A stretch of 64,000 nt of DNA from Oerskovia merdavium (GTDB lineage: Bacteria; Actinomycetota; Actinomycetes; Actinomycetales; Cellulomonadaceae): NCBI RefSeq assembly GCF_014836755.1, contig NZ_JACSQF010000012.1:87753-151752 (forward strand), written 5' to 3'. Below the pieces are notes generated by a model. It did no database searches. It was not told where the DNA came from and saw only the letters and a list, made by a program, of their open reading frames with translations. Position 1 is the first letter of the stretch; each line of letters begins with the position of its first letter. Positions 46,727-55,816 of this stretch are shown here, one piece after another. Made by a program: the position numbers and the translations under genes.

Positions 46727-48628
46727 TCAGACCTGCCGCATCCGCTGGTAGGCGACGGTCACGACCTTCGCACCGGGCTTGCCGTGCATGCAGTAGTCGT
46801 CGTCCAGCGCTGCCCCCTCCGCTGGGTAGAGCTCGGCCGGCCAGTCCCAGAGGAAGAACCCCGAGACCCACGGGCGCCGTGAGCAGGCCTCGAACATCTC
46901 CTCGAGGTAGGCGGCCTGCTCGTCGCCCGAGGGCGCCCCTGCGAGCGTCCAGTCGTTGGGGCGGGCAGCCGATCCCTCACGGCTCGGGCAGCCGGCCTCG
47001 AGGAACACGAACGGCTTGTCCTCCCGGGCGACCACGCGCTCGATGCGGTCGAGGTGCCGCTCCCACGTACCTGTCGGGTAGTAGCCCGACGAGCTGATGA
47101 CGTCGACCGCGTCCCACCAGGTCAGGCGGTCCTCCTGGTACTTGTCACAGTTGTACGTCACCAGGCCGGGGTACACCTCACGCACCTGTCGCACGAGCTC
47201 GCGCCACTGCTCCTCGCGAGCGTCCGCGCGGACCATCTCGCAGCCCACGCAGAACATCTCGGCCTCCACCTCGGCCGCGATCCGCGCGTGGTGCACGACG
47301 AAGGCCGTGTAGGACGTGAACCACTCGTCCCACGTCGGTTCGCCCGGCACGTCCTGGTCGAAGAACCCGATGTGGCCGCGCCAGGTCCCGTCGGCACTGT
47401 TGACCACGGGCTTGAGGCAGACCTTCCAGCCGCGCCGCTGCGCCTCACGCACGGCATGGCGGACCTCGTCGTCGGTGACCGTGGGCTCCTCGCCGAACGG
47501 GATGTCCGTCGACTGTGCGGTCGCCTGCTCGGCCGCGTAGGTGACGGCGACCCAGGTCACGGCGTCGAGCGCCTCGAGCTCGTCCATGGACCGCTGAGCC
47601 TCGGGGCCGTCCCACGTCCCCCGGACACCGGTCCAGCCCCAGGTCATGCCTGCGACCGGTGCGCCGTCGAACGAGGCCGGGAGGACCGGGCCCATGACCT
47701 CGGCGAGCTCGGCGCGCGTGGGCGGGTTCGCCCCCGGCCTCGAGACCGTGACCGAGGCCGCCACCGCCGCGCGCCGGGCGGCCCAGCGCAGCGCGGCGTC
47801 GGACAGGCCACGCAGCCTGTTCCGGCCCTCGGCCCCGTGGACCCCCATGTCTGCGAGAGCGTCGAGCAACGCGCCCGTGAAGGTGTCGCCCGCACCGACC
47901 GTGTCGACCACGGTCACCGACCTGCCCGGAACGTCCTGTCGACGACCGTCGGGCCGGACGAGCATGCAGCCGTCCCCGCCGCGGGTCACGACCACGAGCC
48001 CGGGACCCCAGGTCGCCCAGCGCGCGGCAACGTCTGCCGGGTCCTCGTCGGGGAAGAACCAGCGCAGGTCCTCGTCGCTCGCCTTGACGACGTCGCTCAG
48101 CGCGACGAGCTCCTCGACCCTGTCGCGCGCGGCCGGCATGTCCGCGACGAGCGCGGGGCGCGCGTTCGGGTCGAGCGAGACGACGGCGTGACCACGCGCC
48201 CGGCGTACGGCGTCACGCACGACATCGGCACCAGGAGGCAGGACGGTCGCGACCGACCCCACGTGCACCACGTCGGCTCCGGCGACGTCGACCTCCTGCA
48301 GGTCCCACGCGAGGTCGAACGCGTACGACGGGACCCCGTCGGGGTCCAGCGTGACCCGCGCCGTCGAGGTGCGGCCCGAGGCGGTAGTCTCCGCCCGCAC
48401 GACCACGTCGCTGTCCGCGAGCCAGCGACTCACCGTGACGCCTCGCGTGTCCTGGGCGAGCGTCGTCGCGAGCGTGACGGCGCGACCGAGACGCCCGAGC
48501 GTGATCGCGACGTTCGCCGGGCTCCCCCCGGGGAGATCGCGAGGCCGTCCCGCGGCGTCGGGCACGACGTCGACGAGCGCCTCGCCGACGATCAGCACCT
48601 GGGGCGCGGTGCGCGTCGTCGGGGTCAT
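46727..48628 (-). CDS. PfkB-family sugar kinase fused to GH113 beta-mannanase
   Basis: 633 residues read without a stop. Residues 1-313 are a complete PfkB kinase (VLIVGEALVDVVPD, GGSPANVAITLGRLG, catalytic Asp in GAGDTFTGALLDAL). After a short linker, Met 328 begins a GH113-like barrel (MTWGWTGVRGTWDGPEAQRSMDEL ... FVFLEAGCPSREGSA ... FLWDWPAELY). No ribosome-binding site precedes Met 328, so a single fused protein is likely. No signal peptide, so it acts in the cytoplasm. The kinase probably phosphorylates fructose made by the AGE isomerase; the GH113 part would cut imported manno-oligosaccharides. Start ATGA overlaps the isomerase stop. A lost stop codon by sequencing error is the alternative. 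Confidence 0.8.
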   Translation of the reverse strand: MTPTTRTAPQVLIVGEALVDVVPDAAGRPRDLPGGSPANVAITLGRLGRAVTLATTLAQDTRGVTVSRWLADSDVVVRAETTASGRTSTARVTLDPDGVPSYAFDLAWDLQEVDVAGADVVHVGSVATVLPPGADVVRDAVRRARGHAVVSLDPNARPALVADMPAARDRVEELVALSDVVKASDEDLRWFFPDEDPADVAARWATWGPGLVVVTRGGDGCMLVRPDGRRQDVPGRSVTVVDTVGAGDTFTGALLDALADMGVHGAEGRNRLRGLSDAALRWAARRAAVAASVTVSRPGANPPTRAELAEVMGPVLPASFDGAPVAGMTWGWTGVRGTWDGPEAQRSMDELEALDAVTWVAVTYAAEQATAQSTDIPFGEEPTVTDDEVRHAVREAQRRGWKVCLKPVVNSADGTWRGHIGFFDQDVPGEPTWDEWFTSYTAFVVHHARIAAEVEAEMFCVGCEMVRADAREEQWRELVRQVREVYPGLVTYNCDKYQEDRLTWWDAVDVISSSGYYPTGTWERHLDRIERVVAREDKPFVFLEAGCPSREGSAARPNDWTLAGAPSGDEQAAYLEEMFEACSRRPWVSGFFLWDWPAELYPAEGAALDDDYCMHGKPGAKVVTVAYQRMRQV

Positions 48629-49857
48629 GCGACGACCAGCCCGTCGCGCGCGGCACGGGCCAGGCTCGGCCCCAGCGGTACGCGCGGGAGCAGCGTCGCC
48701 TGGACCGCGTGGTAGAGGTCGGGCTTGCCCGGCCACACACCGTCGGCCGGTGAGTTGAACTCGTCGAGCTGGTGCCGCCACGAGCCACGGTCGACGTCCA
48801 TGAGGTACGTCGCGACGTAGTCCCACCACGCGGCGTACAGGTCGGCGAAGCGGGCCTCGCCCGTGCGCCGGTGGAGCGCGTCGGCCGCGCCGACCGCCTC
48901 GGCGGCGACCCAGTGCATGCGGTCGCGGACCACGGGGCTGCCGTCCCAGTCGGTCGTGTAGACGAACCCGGGAGCACCGTCCCTGGCCCAGCCGTCCTCG
49001 ACCGCGCGGTCGAACAGGATCGAGGCGGTGGTCGCCAGGCTCGACGACGCCCGCTCGCCGAGCGACGCCTCGGTCTGCAGCAGGAGCCGGGCCCACTCGA
49101 GCCCGTGCCCGATCGTCGCGCCGTACGGCTTGAACGGGTCGTCCGGGCGGTCGCGGTTCAGCTCGGGCTGCGGGATCCAGTCGGCGTCGAAGTGCTCGGG
49201 CAGACGGCCGTCGTTCTCCTCGGCCAGCACGACCACGAGCTCGCAGATCCGTGCCGCCCGGTCCCGCCAGGCCTCGTCGTCGAGGCAGTCGGCGACCGCG
49301 AGCATCGCCTCGACCGCGTGCATGTTCGCGTTGAGGCCGCGATAAGGGTCCACGACGGACCACGACGTGTCCCACTCGTCGACGCAGCGTCCGGCCTTGT
49401 CGTCCCAGAAACGTTCGAGGAAGACACCCGTCGCCTCGTCGAGCAGGTCACGCGCACCCGGGATCCCCGCGAGGGTCGCGCTCGACGCCGCGAGGAGGAC
49501 GAACGCGTGGTCGTAGCAGCTCTTGCCCGCCGCGACGTCCGGGGCGCCCTGCGCCGTGAGGGCGTGGTGCCAACCGCCCGACTCCGCGTCGCGCAGCCCT
49601 CCGGTCAGTCCCGCGAGAGCGCCGGCCGCGATCTCGGTCGAGCCCGGCACCCCCAGGAGGGCACCCAGGCTGTACACGTGGACGGTCCGCGCCGTGATCC
49701 AGGTCTGGACGCCGCGCGAGAGGTCGGGGACCCCGTCGTCGTCCAGGTACGCGGCGCCGCCGTCGGCGAGGGCCGCGTGCCGACCGAACCCGAGGAGCCG
49801 GCGGCACTCGCCGTCGAGCCAGGTCCGGTGCGTGGGGAGCGTCTGCCAGGGCCTCAT
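48625..49857 (-). CDS. AGE-family sugar isomerase/epimerase, probably mannose isomerase
   Basis: 410 residues, the family's usual length, all-helical (alpha/alpha)6 barrel with conserved WHHALTAQG, DHAFVLLAAS, NANMHAVEAMLAVAD and GHGLEWARLLL, which supply the His residues. Members include N-acylglucosamine 2-epimerase, cellobiose 2-epimerase and D-mannose isomerase. Next to beta-mannosidase and a PfkB kinase, mannose to fructose is the most economical reading. Both ends overlap neighbours by ATGA. Confidence 0.82.
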   Translation of the reverse strand: MRPWQTLPTHRTWLDGECRRLLGFGRHAALADGGAAYLDDDGVPDLSRGVQTWITARTVHVYSLGALLGVPGSTEIAAGALAGLTGGLRDAESGGWHHALTAQGAPDVAAGKSCYDHAFVLLAASSATLAGIPGARDLLDEATGVFLERFWDDKAGRCVDEWDTSWSVVDPYRGLNANMHAVEAMLAVADCLDDEAWRDRAARICELVVVLAEENDGRLPEHFDADWIPQPELNRDRPDDPFKPYGATIGHGLEWARLLLQTEASLGERASSSLATTASILFDRAVEDGWARDGAPGFVYTTDWDGSPVVRDRMHWVAAEAVGAADALHRRTGEARFADLYAAWWDYVATYLMDVDRGSWRHQLDEFNSPADGVWPGKPDLYHAVQATLLPRVPLGPSLARAARDGLVVA

Positions 49858-52394
49858 CGGGCCACCTCCGTGACGAGCTGGTTGGTGTGCCGCAGGACGC
49901 GCGAGTCGGCGAGCGCGGCGAGATCGAGCTCTTCGCGGCACGTGACCTCGAAGGTCACGGACTCGCCGGGGAGCAGGGTGACGAGCATGTCGTCGACGAC
50001 GGCGTCCGGGTGGACCTTGTCGGCGAGGAGCGCGAGGTCCTGGACGAGGACGTCGGTCGTGACCCGCACGCGCGCTCCGGTCGCAGTACGGACCGGCTCG
50101 ACGGCCAGCGTGGGTGTCTCGAGCGCGCTGTCACGGGGCTCGACGAAGAACCACGTCGCCCGCTCGACGCCGAGGGTCGCGACGAGGACCTCGTCCCCGG
50201 ACCGCGCGGGCACGGCGACGTCGGTGGGGACGGGCACCGTCGTGGTCGACCGCGCCGCGAGCGCGACCGGGACCTTGACGCCCTGGAGCTCGACGCCGTC
50301 GAACCGGAGCCGGCGGACCACGAGGTCGCCCGACCACGCCTCCGACGAGTCGTTGACGACTGCCACGACGAGCGGTGCGCCGGACTCGCCGGCACGCGGC
50401 TGGATCGTCACGAGCCGGTCGGCGTACGCGTGCTTGAGGGCGTACAGCAGCGGCTTGGCGTGCCCGTCGCCGTCGACCGCGGCCCACGACGTGACGGGCC
50501 AGCAGTCGTTGAGCTGCCAGACCACCGATCCCATGCAGACCGGGCTCCAGGAACGCAGGTGCTCGACCGCGACACGCACCGCGCTCGCCTGGTTGAGCGA
50601 CATGGCCCAGTGCCAGTCCTCCATGTCGTCGGGCAGCGGCAGGTGCGCGACGAGCCCGTCGATGAGCTTGTCGTTACCCTGCATCGCCTTCTGGTGCACG
50701 AGCATCCCGGGCGACTCCGGGGTCAACGGGTCGTCGCTGATCGCTCGCGTGAGCGTGGACCAGGTGGGCGGCCCCTGCCACCCGAACTCGGCGAGGAAGC
50801 GGGGCACGACGTCGCGGTAGTGCGGGTAGTCATCGCGGTTCCACAGCTCCCACGAGTGCATCGACCCGTGCGCGGGGTCGTTCGGGTAGACGTCCAGGCT
50901 CCCGGACCATGGGCTCGACGGCGTGTAGTCGCGCGCCGGGTCGAGCTCGGCCAGGATCCGGGGCAGCAGCTCGGTGTAGTAGCCCAGGCCCCAGGTCCGG
51001 CCGTCCAGCCGCTTCTCCCAGCCCCAGTCCTGATAGCCCCAGATGTTCTCGTTGCTGCCGTTCCACACCACGAGCGAGGCGTGGTGCGCGAGCCGCACGA
51101 CGTTGTCGCGCACCTCGGCCTCGACCTCGCCGCGCAGCGGCTCCTCCTCGGCATAGGCCGCGCACGCGAACAGGAAGTCCTGCCACGTGAGGATGCCGCG
51201 CTCGTCGCACAGGTCGTAGAAGTCGTCGGCCTCGTAGATCCCGCCGCCCCAGACGCGCAGCAGGTTGATGTTCGCGGTCTGTGCCTGGGCGATGCGTGCG
51301 GCGTACCGCTCGCGCGTCACACGGTGGGGGAACGCGTCGTCGGGGATCCAGTTGGCCCCTCGCACGAAGACGGGCTGCCCGTTGACGACGAACCGGAAGG
51401 ACGTGCCGTGCTCGTCAGGCTCCATCTCGAGGCGGACCGTGCGGAAGCCGACCCGGCGCCTCGCCGAGCCGAGCAGGTCGAGGTCTTGCGACAGGAGCAC
51501 GTCGACGTCGTGGAGCGGCTGGTCGCCGTAGCCCCGCGGCCACCACAGGTCGACCGACGTGACCTCGAGGTCGATCGTCGCGGACGTCGAGCCCGGCGCG
51601 ACCTCGACCACGCGCTCGACCCCCGCGACACTCACCGCGACGTGGAGCGCCGTCGACTGCGCGACGGTCCGCTCGATCTCGACGTGGACGCGGACCCGCC
51701 CGGGGTCGTCGTCGACGGCCCCGTCGGCCACCGACGCCTCGACGCGGACCGCGGACAGGCGAGCGGCGGTCCAGGACTCGAGCCGCACAGGTCGCCAGAT
51801 GCCCGACGTCGCGGTGTCGAGCCCCCAGTCCCACCCGAAGCTGCAGGCCATCTTCCGGATCGCGTTGAACGGGTGCTTGTTGACCTGCGGCCTGTACCCC
51901 AGCGCGAGGCTCTGGCGGTCTGCGTAGCGCACGGGCGACGCGAAGCGGACCAGGAGGTCGTTGTCGCCCACGTGCAGAGAGTTCGAGACGTCGAACCGGT
52001 ACGTCCGGTGCATGTTCACGGTCGAGCCCAGGACCTGACCGTTGAGCCGCACCTCGGCCACGGTGTCGAGCCCGTCGAAGACCAGGTCGTGGCGCTCGTG
52101 CGCGGCGGCCTCCTCGACGGTCCACGTGAGCGTCGTGCGGTACTCCCAGTCGCTCCGGCCGACCCACCCGAGCAGAGCTTCGTTGTCGTCGAGGTACGGG
52201 TCGGGGATCAGACCCGCCGCAAGGAGGTCGGTGTGGACGCTGCCGGGCACGGTGGCCGGGATGCCGACGAGGCTCGCCGACTGCGGGGCTGAGCCCCTTA
52301 CCCCCTGCGGGGCTGAGCCCCCCGCGACGGAGAGGGTCCACCCCTCGTGCACCTCCCGGGCGACGAGGGTCCGGTGGGCCTGGTGGTCTGTCAC
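49854..52394 (-). CDS. GH2 beta-mannosidase
   Basis: 846 residues from a GTG at 52394 with AGGAGCT upstream; the GTGA overlaps the permease stop. N-terminal sugar-binding domain (WEYRTTLTW, CSFGWDWGLDTATSGIWRPV typical of mannosidases), immunoglobulin-like domain, then the barrel with acid/base Glu in NGSNENIWG near 449 and nucleophile Glu in FLAEFGWQGPP near 532. No signal peptide. It removes terminal mannose from imported oligomers. The N-terminus carries an in-frame duplicated SAPQ segment (see the repeat at 52281). Confidence 0.92.
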   Translation of the reverse strand: MTDHQAHRTLVAREVHEGWTLSVAGGSAPQGVRGSAPQSASLVGIPATVPGSVHTDLLAAGLIPDPYLDDNEALLGWVGRSDWEYRTTLTWTVEEAAAHERHDLVFDGLDTVAEVRLNGQVLGSTVNMHRTYRFDVSNSLHVGDNDLLVRFASPVRYADRQSLALGYRPQVNKHPFNAIRKMACSFGWDWGLDTATSGIWRPVRLESWTAARLSAVRVEASVADGAVDDDPGRVRVHVEIERTVAQSTALHVAVSVAGVERVVEVAPGSTSATIDLEVTSVDLWWPRGYGDQPLHDVDVLLSQDLDLLGSARRRVGFRTVRLEMEPDEHGTSFRFVVNGQPVFVRGANWIPDDAFPHRVTRERYAARIAQAQTANINLLRVWGGGIYEADDFYDLCDERGILTWQDFLFACAAYAEEEPLRGEVEAEVRDNVVRLAHHASLVVWNGSNENIWGYQDWGWEKRLDGRTWGLGYYTELLPRILAELDPARDYTPSSPWSGSLDVYPNDPAHGSMHSWELWNRDDYPHYRDVVPRFLAEFGWQGPPTWSTLTRAISDDPLTPESPGMLVHQKAMQGNDKLIDGLVAHLPLPDDMEDWHWAMSLNQASAVRVAVEHLRSWSPVCMGSVVWQLNDCWPVTSWAAVDGDGHAKPLLYALKHAYADRLVTIQPRAGESGAPLVVAVVNDSSEAWSGDLVVRRLRFDGVELQGVKVPVALAARSTTTVPVPTDVAVPARSGDEVLVATLGVERATWFFVEPRDSALETPTLAVEPVRTATGARVRVTTDVLVQDLALLADKVHPDAVVDDMLVTLLPGESVTFEVTCREELDLAALADSRVLRHTNQLVTEVAR
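52281..52320. repeat. Duplicated 17-bp palindromic unit inside the GH2 gene
   Basis: CTGCGGGGCTGAGCCCC occurs at 52281-52297 and again at 52304-52320, each containing GGGGCTGAGCCCC, a near palindrome. The duplication stays in frame and adds residues near position 27-38 of the mannosidase. Confidence 0.9.
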
Positions 52395-53323
52395 TTGGTA
52401 GCTCCTGAGGTGAGTCCGCTGTAGATGTGCCGCTGGAGCAGGAGGAACGCGACGAGGGTCGGCACGATCACGAGGATCGTGCCGGCCGCGATGACCTCCC
52501 ACTGCGAGCCGTACGGGCCCTTGAAACGGAACAGCGAGGTCGAGATGACGCCGAGGTCCCGCGAGGGCATGTAGAGGAAGGGGATGTAGAACTCGTTGTA
52601 GATCGCGAGACCCTTGATGATGACGACCGTGGCGATCGCGGGGCGCAACAACGGGAAGATGATGCGCGAGTAGATCGTCATCCGGTTCGCGCCGTCGAGC
52701 ATCGCGGCCTCGTCGAGCGAGCGCGGGATCGACCGCATGAACTGCAGGAAGATGTAGATCGCGATGATGTCGGTGCCCATGAAGAGCACGATCGCCGCGC
52801 CGCGCGTGTTGAACAGCCCCAGGCCGTTGATGATCTGGAAGGTCGCGACCTGCGTCGTGACTGCGGGGACCAGCGTCGCGAGCAGGAACAGGCCCATGAC
52901 GAGACGACGTCCGCGGAAGTCGAACCGGTCCACGGCGTAGGCGGTCATGGTGCCGATGAGGATCGTCCCGACGAGCGAGACCACGAGGATGATCGTCGTG
53001 TTGACGAAGCCCTCGAGCATCTTTCCGCTCACGAACGCGGTCGCGAAGTTCTCGAGGTTGAACCAGTTCGACGGCGGGTCGAGCGGCCCGCTCGTCGCGT
53101 ACTCCTCGCGCGACTTGAAGGCCGCCATGAAGATCGTGACCAGGGGGATGATCGCCGCGGCGCACGCGATCACGAGCGAGACGTACTTGAGGGTCGTCCC
53201 CAGAGGGCCCAGGATCGGGCTGAGCGACCTCGTCCGTCGTGCGAACCCCTGTCGCATCCTCTCGGTCGCGCTGGGCTCGACGGTCCGGGTGGGACGAGTG
53301 GTGGTGACGTGCTGCTGGCTCAT
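52391..53323 (-). CDS. ABC sugar permease, MalG type, mannan locus
   Basis: 310 residues from the ATG at 53323, which overlaps the MalF-type stop (ATGA). Six transmembrane segments and the EAA loop IPRSLDEAAMLDGANRMTIY near 195. No ATPase in the locus, as in the galactan importer. Predicted cargo: manno-oligosaccharides. Confidence 0.9.
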   Translation of the reverse strand: MSQQHVTTTRPTRTVEPSATERMRQGFARRTRSLSPILGPLGTTLKYVSLVIACAAAIIPLVTIFMAAFKSREEYATSGPLDPPSNWFNLENFATAFVSGKMLEGFVNTTIILVVSLVGTILIGTMTAYAVDRFDFRGRRLVMGLFLLATLVPAVTTQVATFQIINGLGLFNTRGAAIVLFMGTDIIAIYIFLQFMRSIPRSLDEAAMLDGANRMTIYSRIIFPLLRPAIATVVIIKGLAIYNEFYIPFLYMPSRDLGVISTSLFRFKGPYGSQWEVIAAGTILVIVPTLVAFLLLQRHIYSGLTSGATK

Positions 53324-54258
53324 GCCAGGTCTCCCTTCTCCTCCGGGAAGAACCGACGCTGGACCCAGCTCACGAGGAGCACGAGGAGCAGCAGGACGAC
53401 GGCCATTGCCGACGCGAGGCCAACCTTGGAGAACTTGAACGCTGTGTTGATCGTCTGGATGACGAAGGTCTCGGAGCCGTTCGCGCCGCCCGTCATGATG
53501 AACGGGATCTCGAAGACCGAGAGCGCCCCCGAGACCGCCAGGATGAGCGAGAGTCCGACGATCTGGCTGATGCTCGGGAGGATGATGAAGCGGAACTTCT
53601 GCCACGACGTGGCCCCGTCGAGCTCGGCGGCCTCGTACTGCTCGTTCGGGATCGACTGGATCGCGCCGAGGAAGAGCACGAAGTTGAGGCCCATGTACCG
53701 CCACACCGACGTCGCGGCGAGCGAGATGTTGACGAGCGACGGGTCACCGAGCCACAGAGGCGCCTCCTGGACACCGACGAGCCCCAGGAGCGCGTCGAGC
53801 GTCCCGCCGGGCCGGAAGAAGAAGAGGAAGACGAGGCCGATCGCGACACCGTTGAGCAGGTAGGGGAAGAAGATGATCCCTTTGAACCAGTTCCGGAACC
53901 GGGTGCTGAAGCTGAGCACCGTGGCGAAGTACATCGCCAGCACGAGCTGCAGGAACGCACCGACCAGGTAGTAGAGGCTCACCAGGAAGACCCGGAAGAT
54001 CTCGGGTCGGGTGAAGATCTCGACGTAGTTCTTGAAGCCGACGGGCTCCTTGACGGCGTCGAAGCCGTCCCACGACGTGAAGCTGTACCAGACCATGTTC
54101 GCCACGGGGACGTAGGTGAACAGGATCAGCAGGCCCAGGGGGACGGCCAGGAAGAGCCAGGGCGTGACCTTCCAGCCTCTGCGGGTCGGTCGCCGACTGC
54201 CCGGGCTGCGGGAGTCCGCAGCGCGAGCGGGCGCGGTGGTTCCACTCATGACGGCCAT
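53320..54258 (-). CDS. ABC sugar permease, MalF type, mannan locus
   Basis: 312 residues; Arg-rich N-terminus, six transmembrane segments, EAA loop IPNEQYEAAELDGATSWQKF near 210. The start is the ATG at 54258 or 54249; neither has a strong ribosome-binding site. Follows the binding-protein gene by 87 bases and is coupled to the MalG-type gene. Confidence 0.88.
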   Translation of the reverse strand: MAVMSGTTAPARAADSRSPGSRRPTRRGWKVTPWLFLAVPLGLLILFTYVPVANMVWYSFTSWDGFDAVKEPVGFKNYVEIFTRPEIFRVFLVSLYYLVGAFLQLVLAMYFATVLSFSTRFRNWFKGIIFFPYLLNGVAIGLVFLFFFRPGGTLDALLGLVGVQEAPLWLGDPSLVNISLAATSVWRYMGLNFVLFLGAIQSIPNEQYEAAELDGATSWQKFRFIILPSISQIVGLSLILAVSGALSVFEIPFIMTGGANGSETFVIQTINTAFKFSKVGLASAMAVVLLLLVLLVSWVQRRFFPEEKGDLA

Positions 54259-54345
54259 GACGTGCTCATTTCTCAGGGGGAGCGGCGAGGGCGGGGCCCA
54301 CGACGGGGGTCGCGGGCCCCACGCTGCGGTGCGGAGCGGCTGCGA

Positions 54346-55647
54346 TCAGCCGTTGTTGGCGACTCGTGCCGCGTTCCAGCGCGAGTTGAGGTCCTCGAAG
54401 AACGAGAGACGGTCACCCGAGGCAGCGCCGCGCGCGACGTCGATCAGGTTGCGTCGGTACTGGTCGCCGAAGAGGTCGATCTCGGCCTCGTTGTAGATGT
54501 CGGAGTCGAGCGACTCCTCTCCGGCCGGGGCCGGAGCGAGCTCGACCTGCTCGACGCCGAAGGCCTCGAAGTCCTTGAGCGTGTCCGGGGACTCGGCACC
54601 GACGACGGGCGAGATCCCGCCCTGGTCGACCGCGAAGGTCGAGTCGGTCACGAACCAGTCGAGCCACGCTCGCGCCGCGTCCTTGTTGTCGGAGTGCTTG
54701 GAGATCCCGAGCTTGTAGTCGCCACCCACCCGCGAGTGGAACGCACCGTCGGTCTGCCACGGCATGGGCCAGATCGAGATGTCCTCAGGGGCGCCGCCCA
54801 CGGTCTCGGTGGCTCCCTGGATCTGCGGGACCGCCCACGAGCCGAGCACCATGGCGGAGACCTCACCCGAGGCGAGCAGGTTCTTGGACTCCTCCCAGTT
54901 GGTCGTCGTCGGGTCCTTCTCGGACAGTCCGCCGGCCACGACGTCGAAGAGCAGGCCGTCGATCGCGTACTGCTCGTTGCCGTCGGACCACGGAGCAGCC
55001 TGGGTGTCCCGGATCTGGACCGCTTCCGCTCCCGCGAAGCTGCCCTGGTTGTTCTGCCACTGCGACAGCGGCCAGCCGTCGGCGTAGTTCGTGTAGTACG
55101 GGATGGCCTCGGTCTTGTCCCCCACGGCCTGGAGCGCGTCGAGGAACTCCTGCTGGGTCTTCGGCGGCTCGGTGATCCCGGCCTCGGCCCAGACCTTCTT
55201 GTTGAGCACGTACCCGTTGGCCGTGCCGAAGGTCGCGATGCCGTAGACCTGGTCCTCGAAGGCCTGCTCGTCGATGAACCGGTACTTCGAGGACAGTGCC
55301 TCGACCGTGTCGAGCGGCTCGAAGAACTGGGGCAGCTGGTCCTTGGTGACCGAGTTGGGGATGAGCAGGACATCGCCGTACTCCTGGGAGTTGAGGCGGA
55401 TCGAGACGTCCCCCTCGTAGTCCGTGATGGCCTCGAACTCGACGTTGACGTCGGGGTAGACCTTCTGGAACTCGGTGACGTAGTCCTGGAGCTCGGTGTC
55501 GACGATGTCGGTGCGGTTCGTGAGGACCGTGATGTCCCCGGAGACACCCCCCTCGCTCGATCCGCCGGTGTCCTCGCCTGCCGAGCAAGCGGTCAATGTC
55601 AGCGCTGTCATCACTGCCAGAGCAGCCGCTGCGTGCTTCCTTGCCAT
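54346..55647 (-). CDS. ABC solute-binding lipoprotein, mannan locus
   Basis: 433 residues with lipobox LTLTACSAGED (Cys near 21), then a family-1 sugar-binding fold (GDITVLTNRTDIVDTELQDYVTEFQKVYPDVNVEF). First gene of the seven-part mannan operon; its upstream region has a perfect LacI-type operator next to a TTGACC box. Confidence 0.9.
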   Translation of the reverse strand: MARKHAAAALAVMTALTLTACSAGEDTGGSSEGGVSGDITVLTNRTDIVDTELQDYVTEFQKVYPDVNVEFEAITDYEGDVSIRLNSQEYGDVLLIPNSVTKDQLPQFFEPLDTVEALSSKYRFIDEQAFEDQVYGIATFGTANGYVLNKKVWAEAGITEPPKTQQEFLDALQAVGDKTEAIPYYTNYADGWPLSQWQNNQGSFAGAEAVQIRDTQAAPWSDGNEQYAIDGLLFDVVAGGLSEKDPTTTNWEESKNLLASGEVSAMVLGSWAVPQIQGATETVGGAPEDISIWPMPWQTDGAFHSRVGGDYKLGISKHSDNKDAARAWLDWFVTDSTFAVDQGGISPVVGAESPDTLKDFEAFGVEQVELAPAPAGEESLDSDIYNEAEIDLFGDQYRRNLIDVARGAASGDRLSFFEDLNSRWNAARVANNG

Positions 55648-55755
55648 GGTGTTCTTCCCATCTCGCTGTCGTCATTGACGCGCGCCGGTCAGCAGCGCTG
55701 CAGATCCTCGTCCGACGAGGCGCTCCGCAGCCTTCTCTGGCGCAACAAGGTCAAG

Positions 55756-55767
55756 TGAAGCGCTTAA
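55756..55767. promoter_or_regulatory. LacI-type operator before the mannan importer operon
   Basis: TGAAGCGCTTAA on the + strand, reverse complement of the mannanase-proximal site. On the operon strand it is followed at once by TTGACC, a possible -35, so a bound repressor would block RNA polymerase. Confidence 0.7.
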
Positions 55768-55816
55768 GTTTCGTTAAGTCAAAGGCCTCAGGTCACGATC
55801 ACGCAACGGAGGAGCG

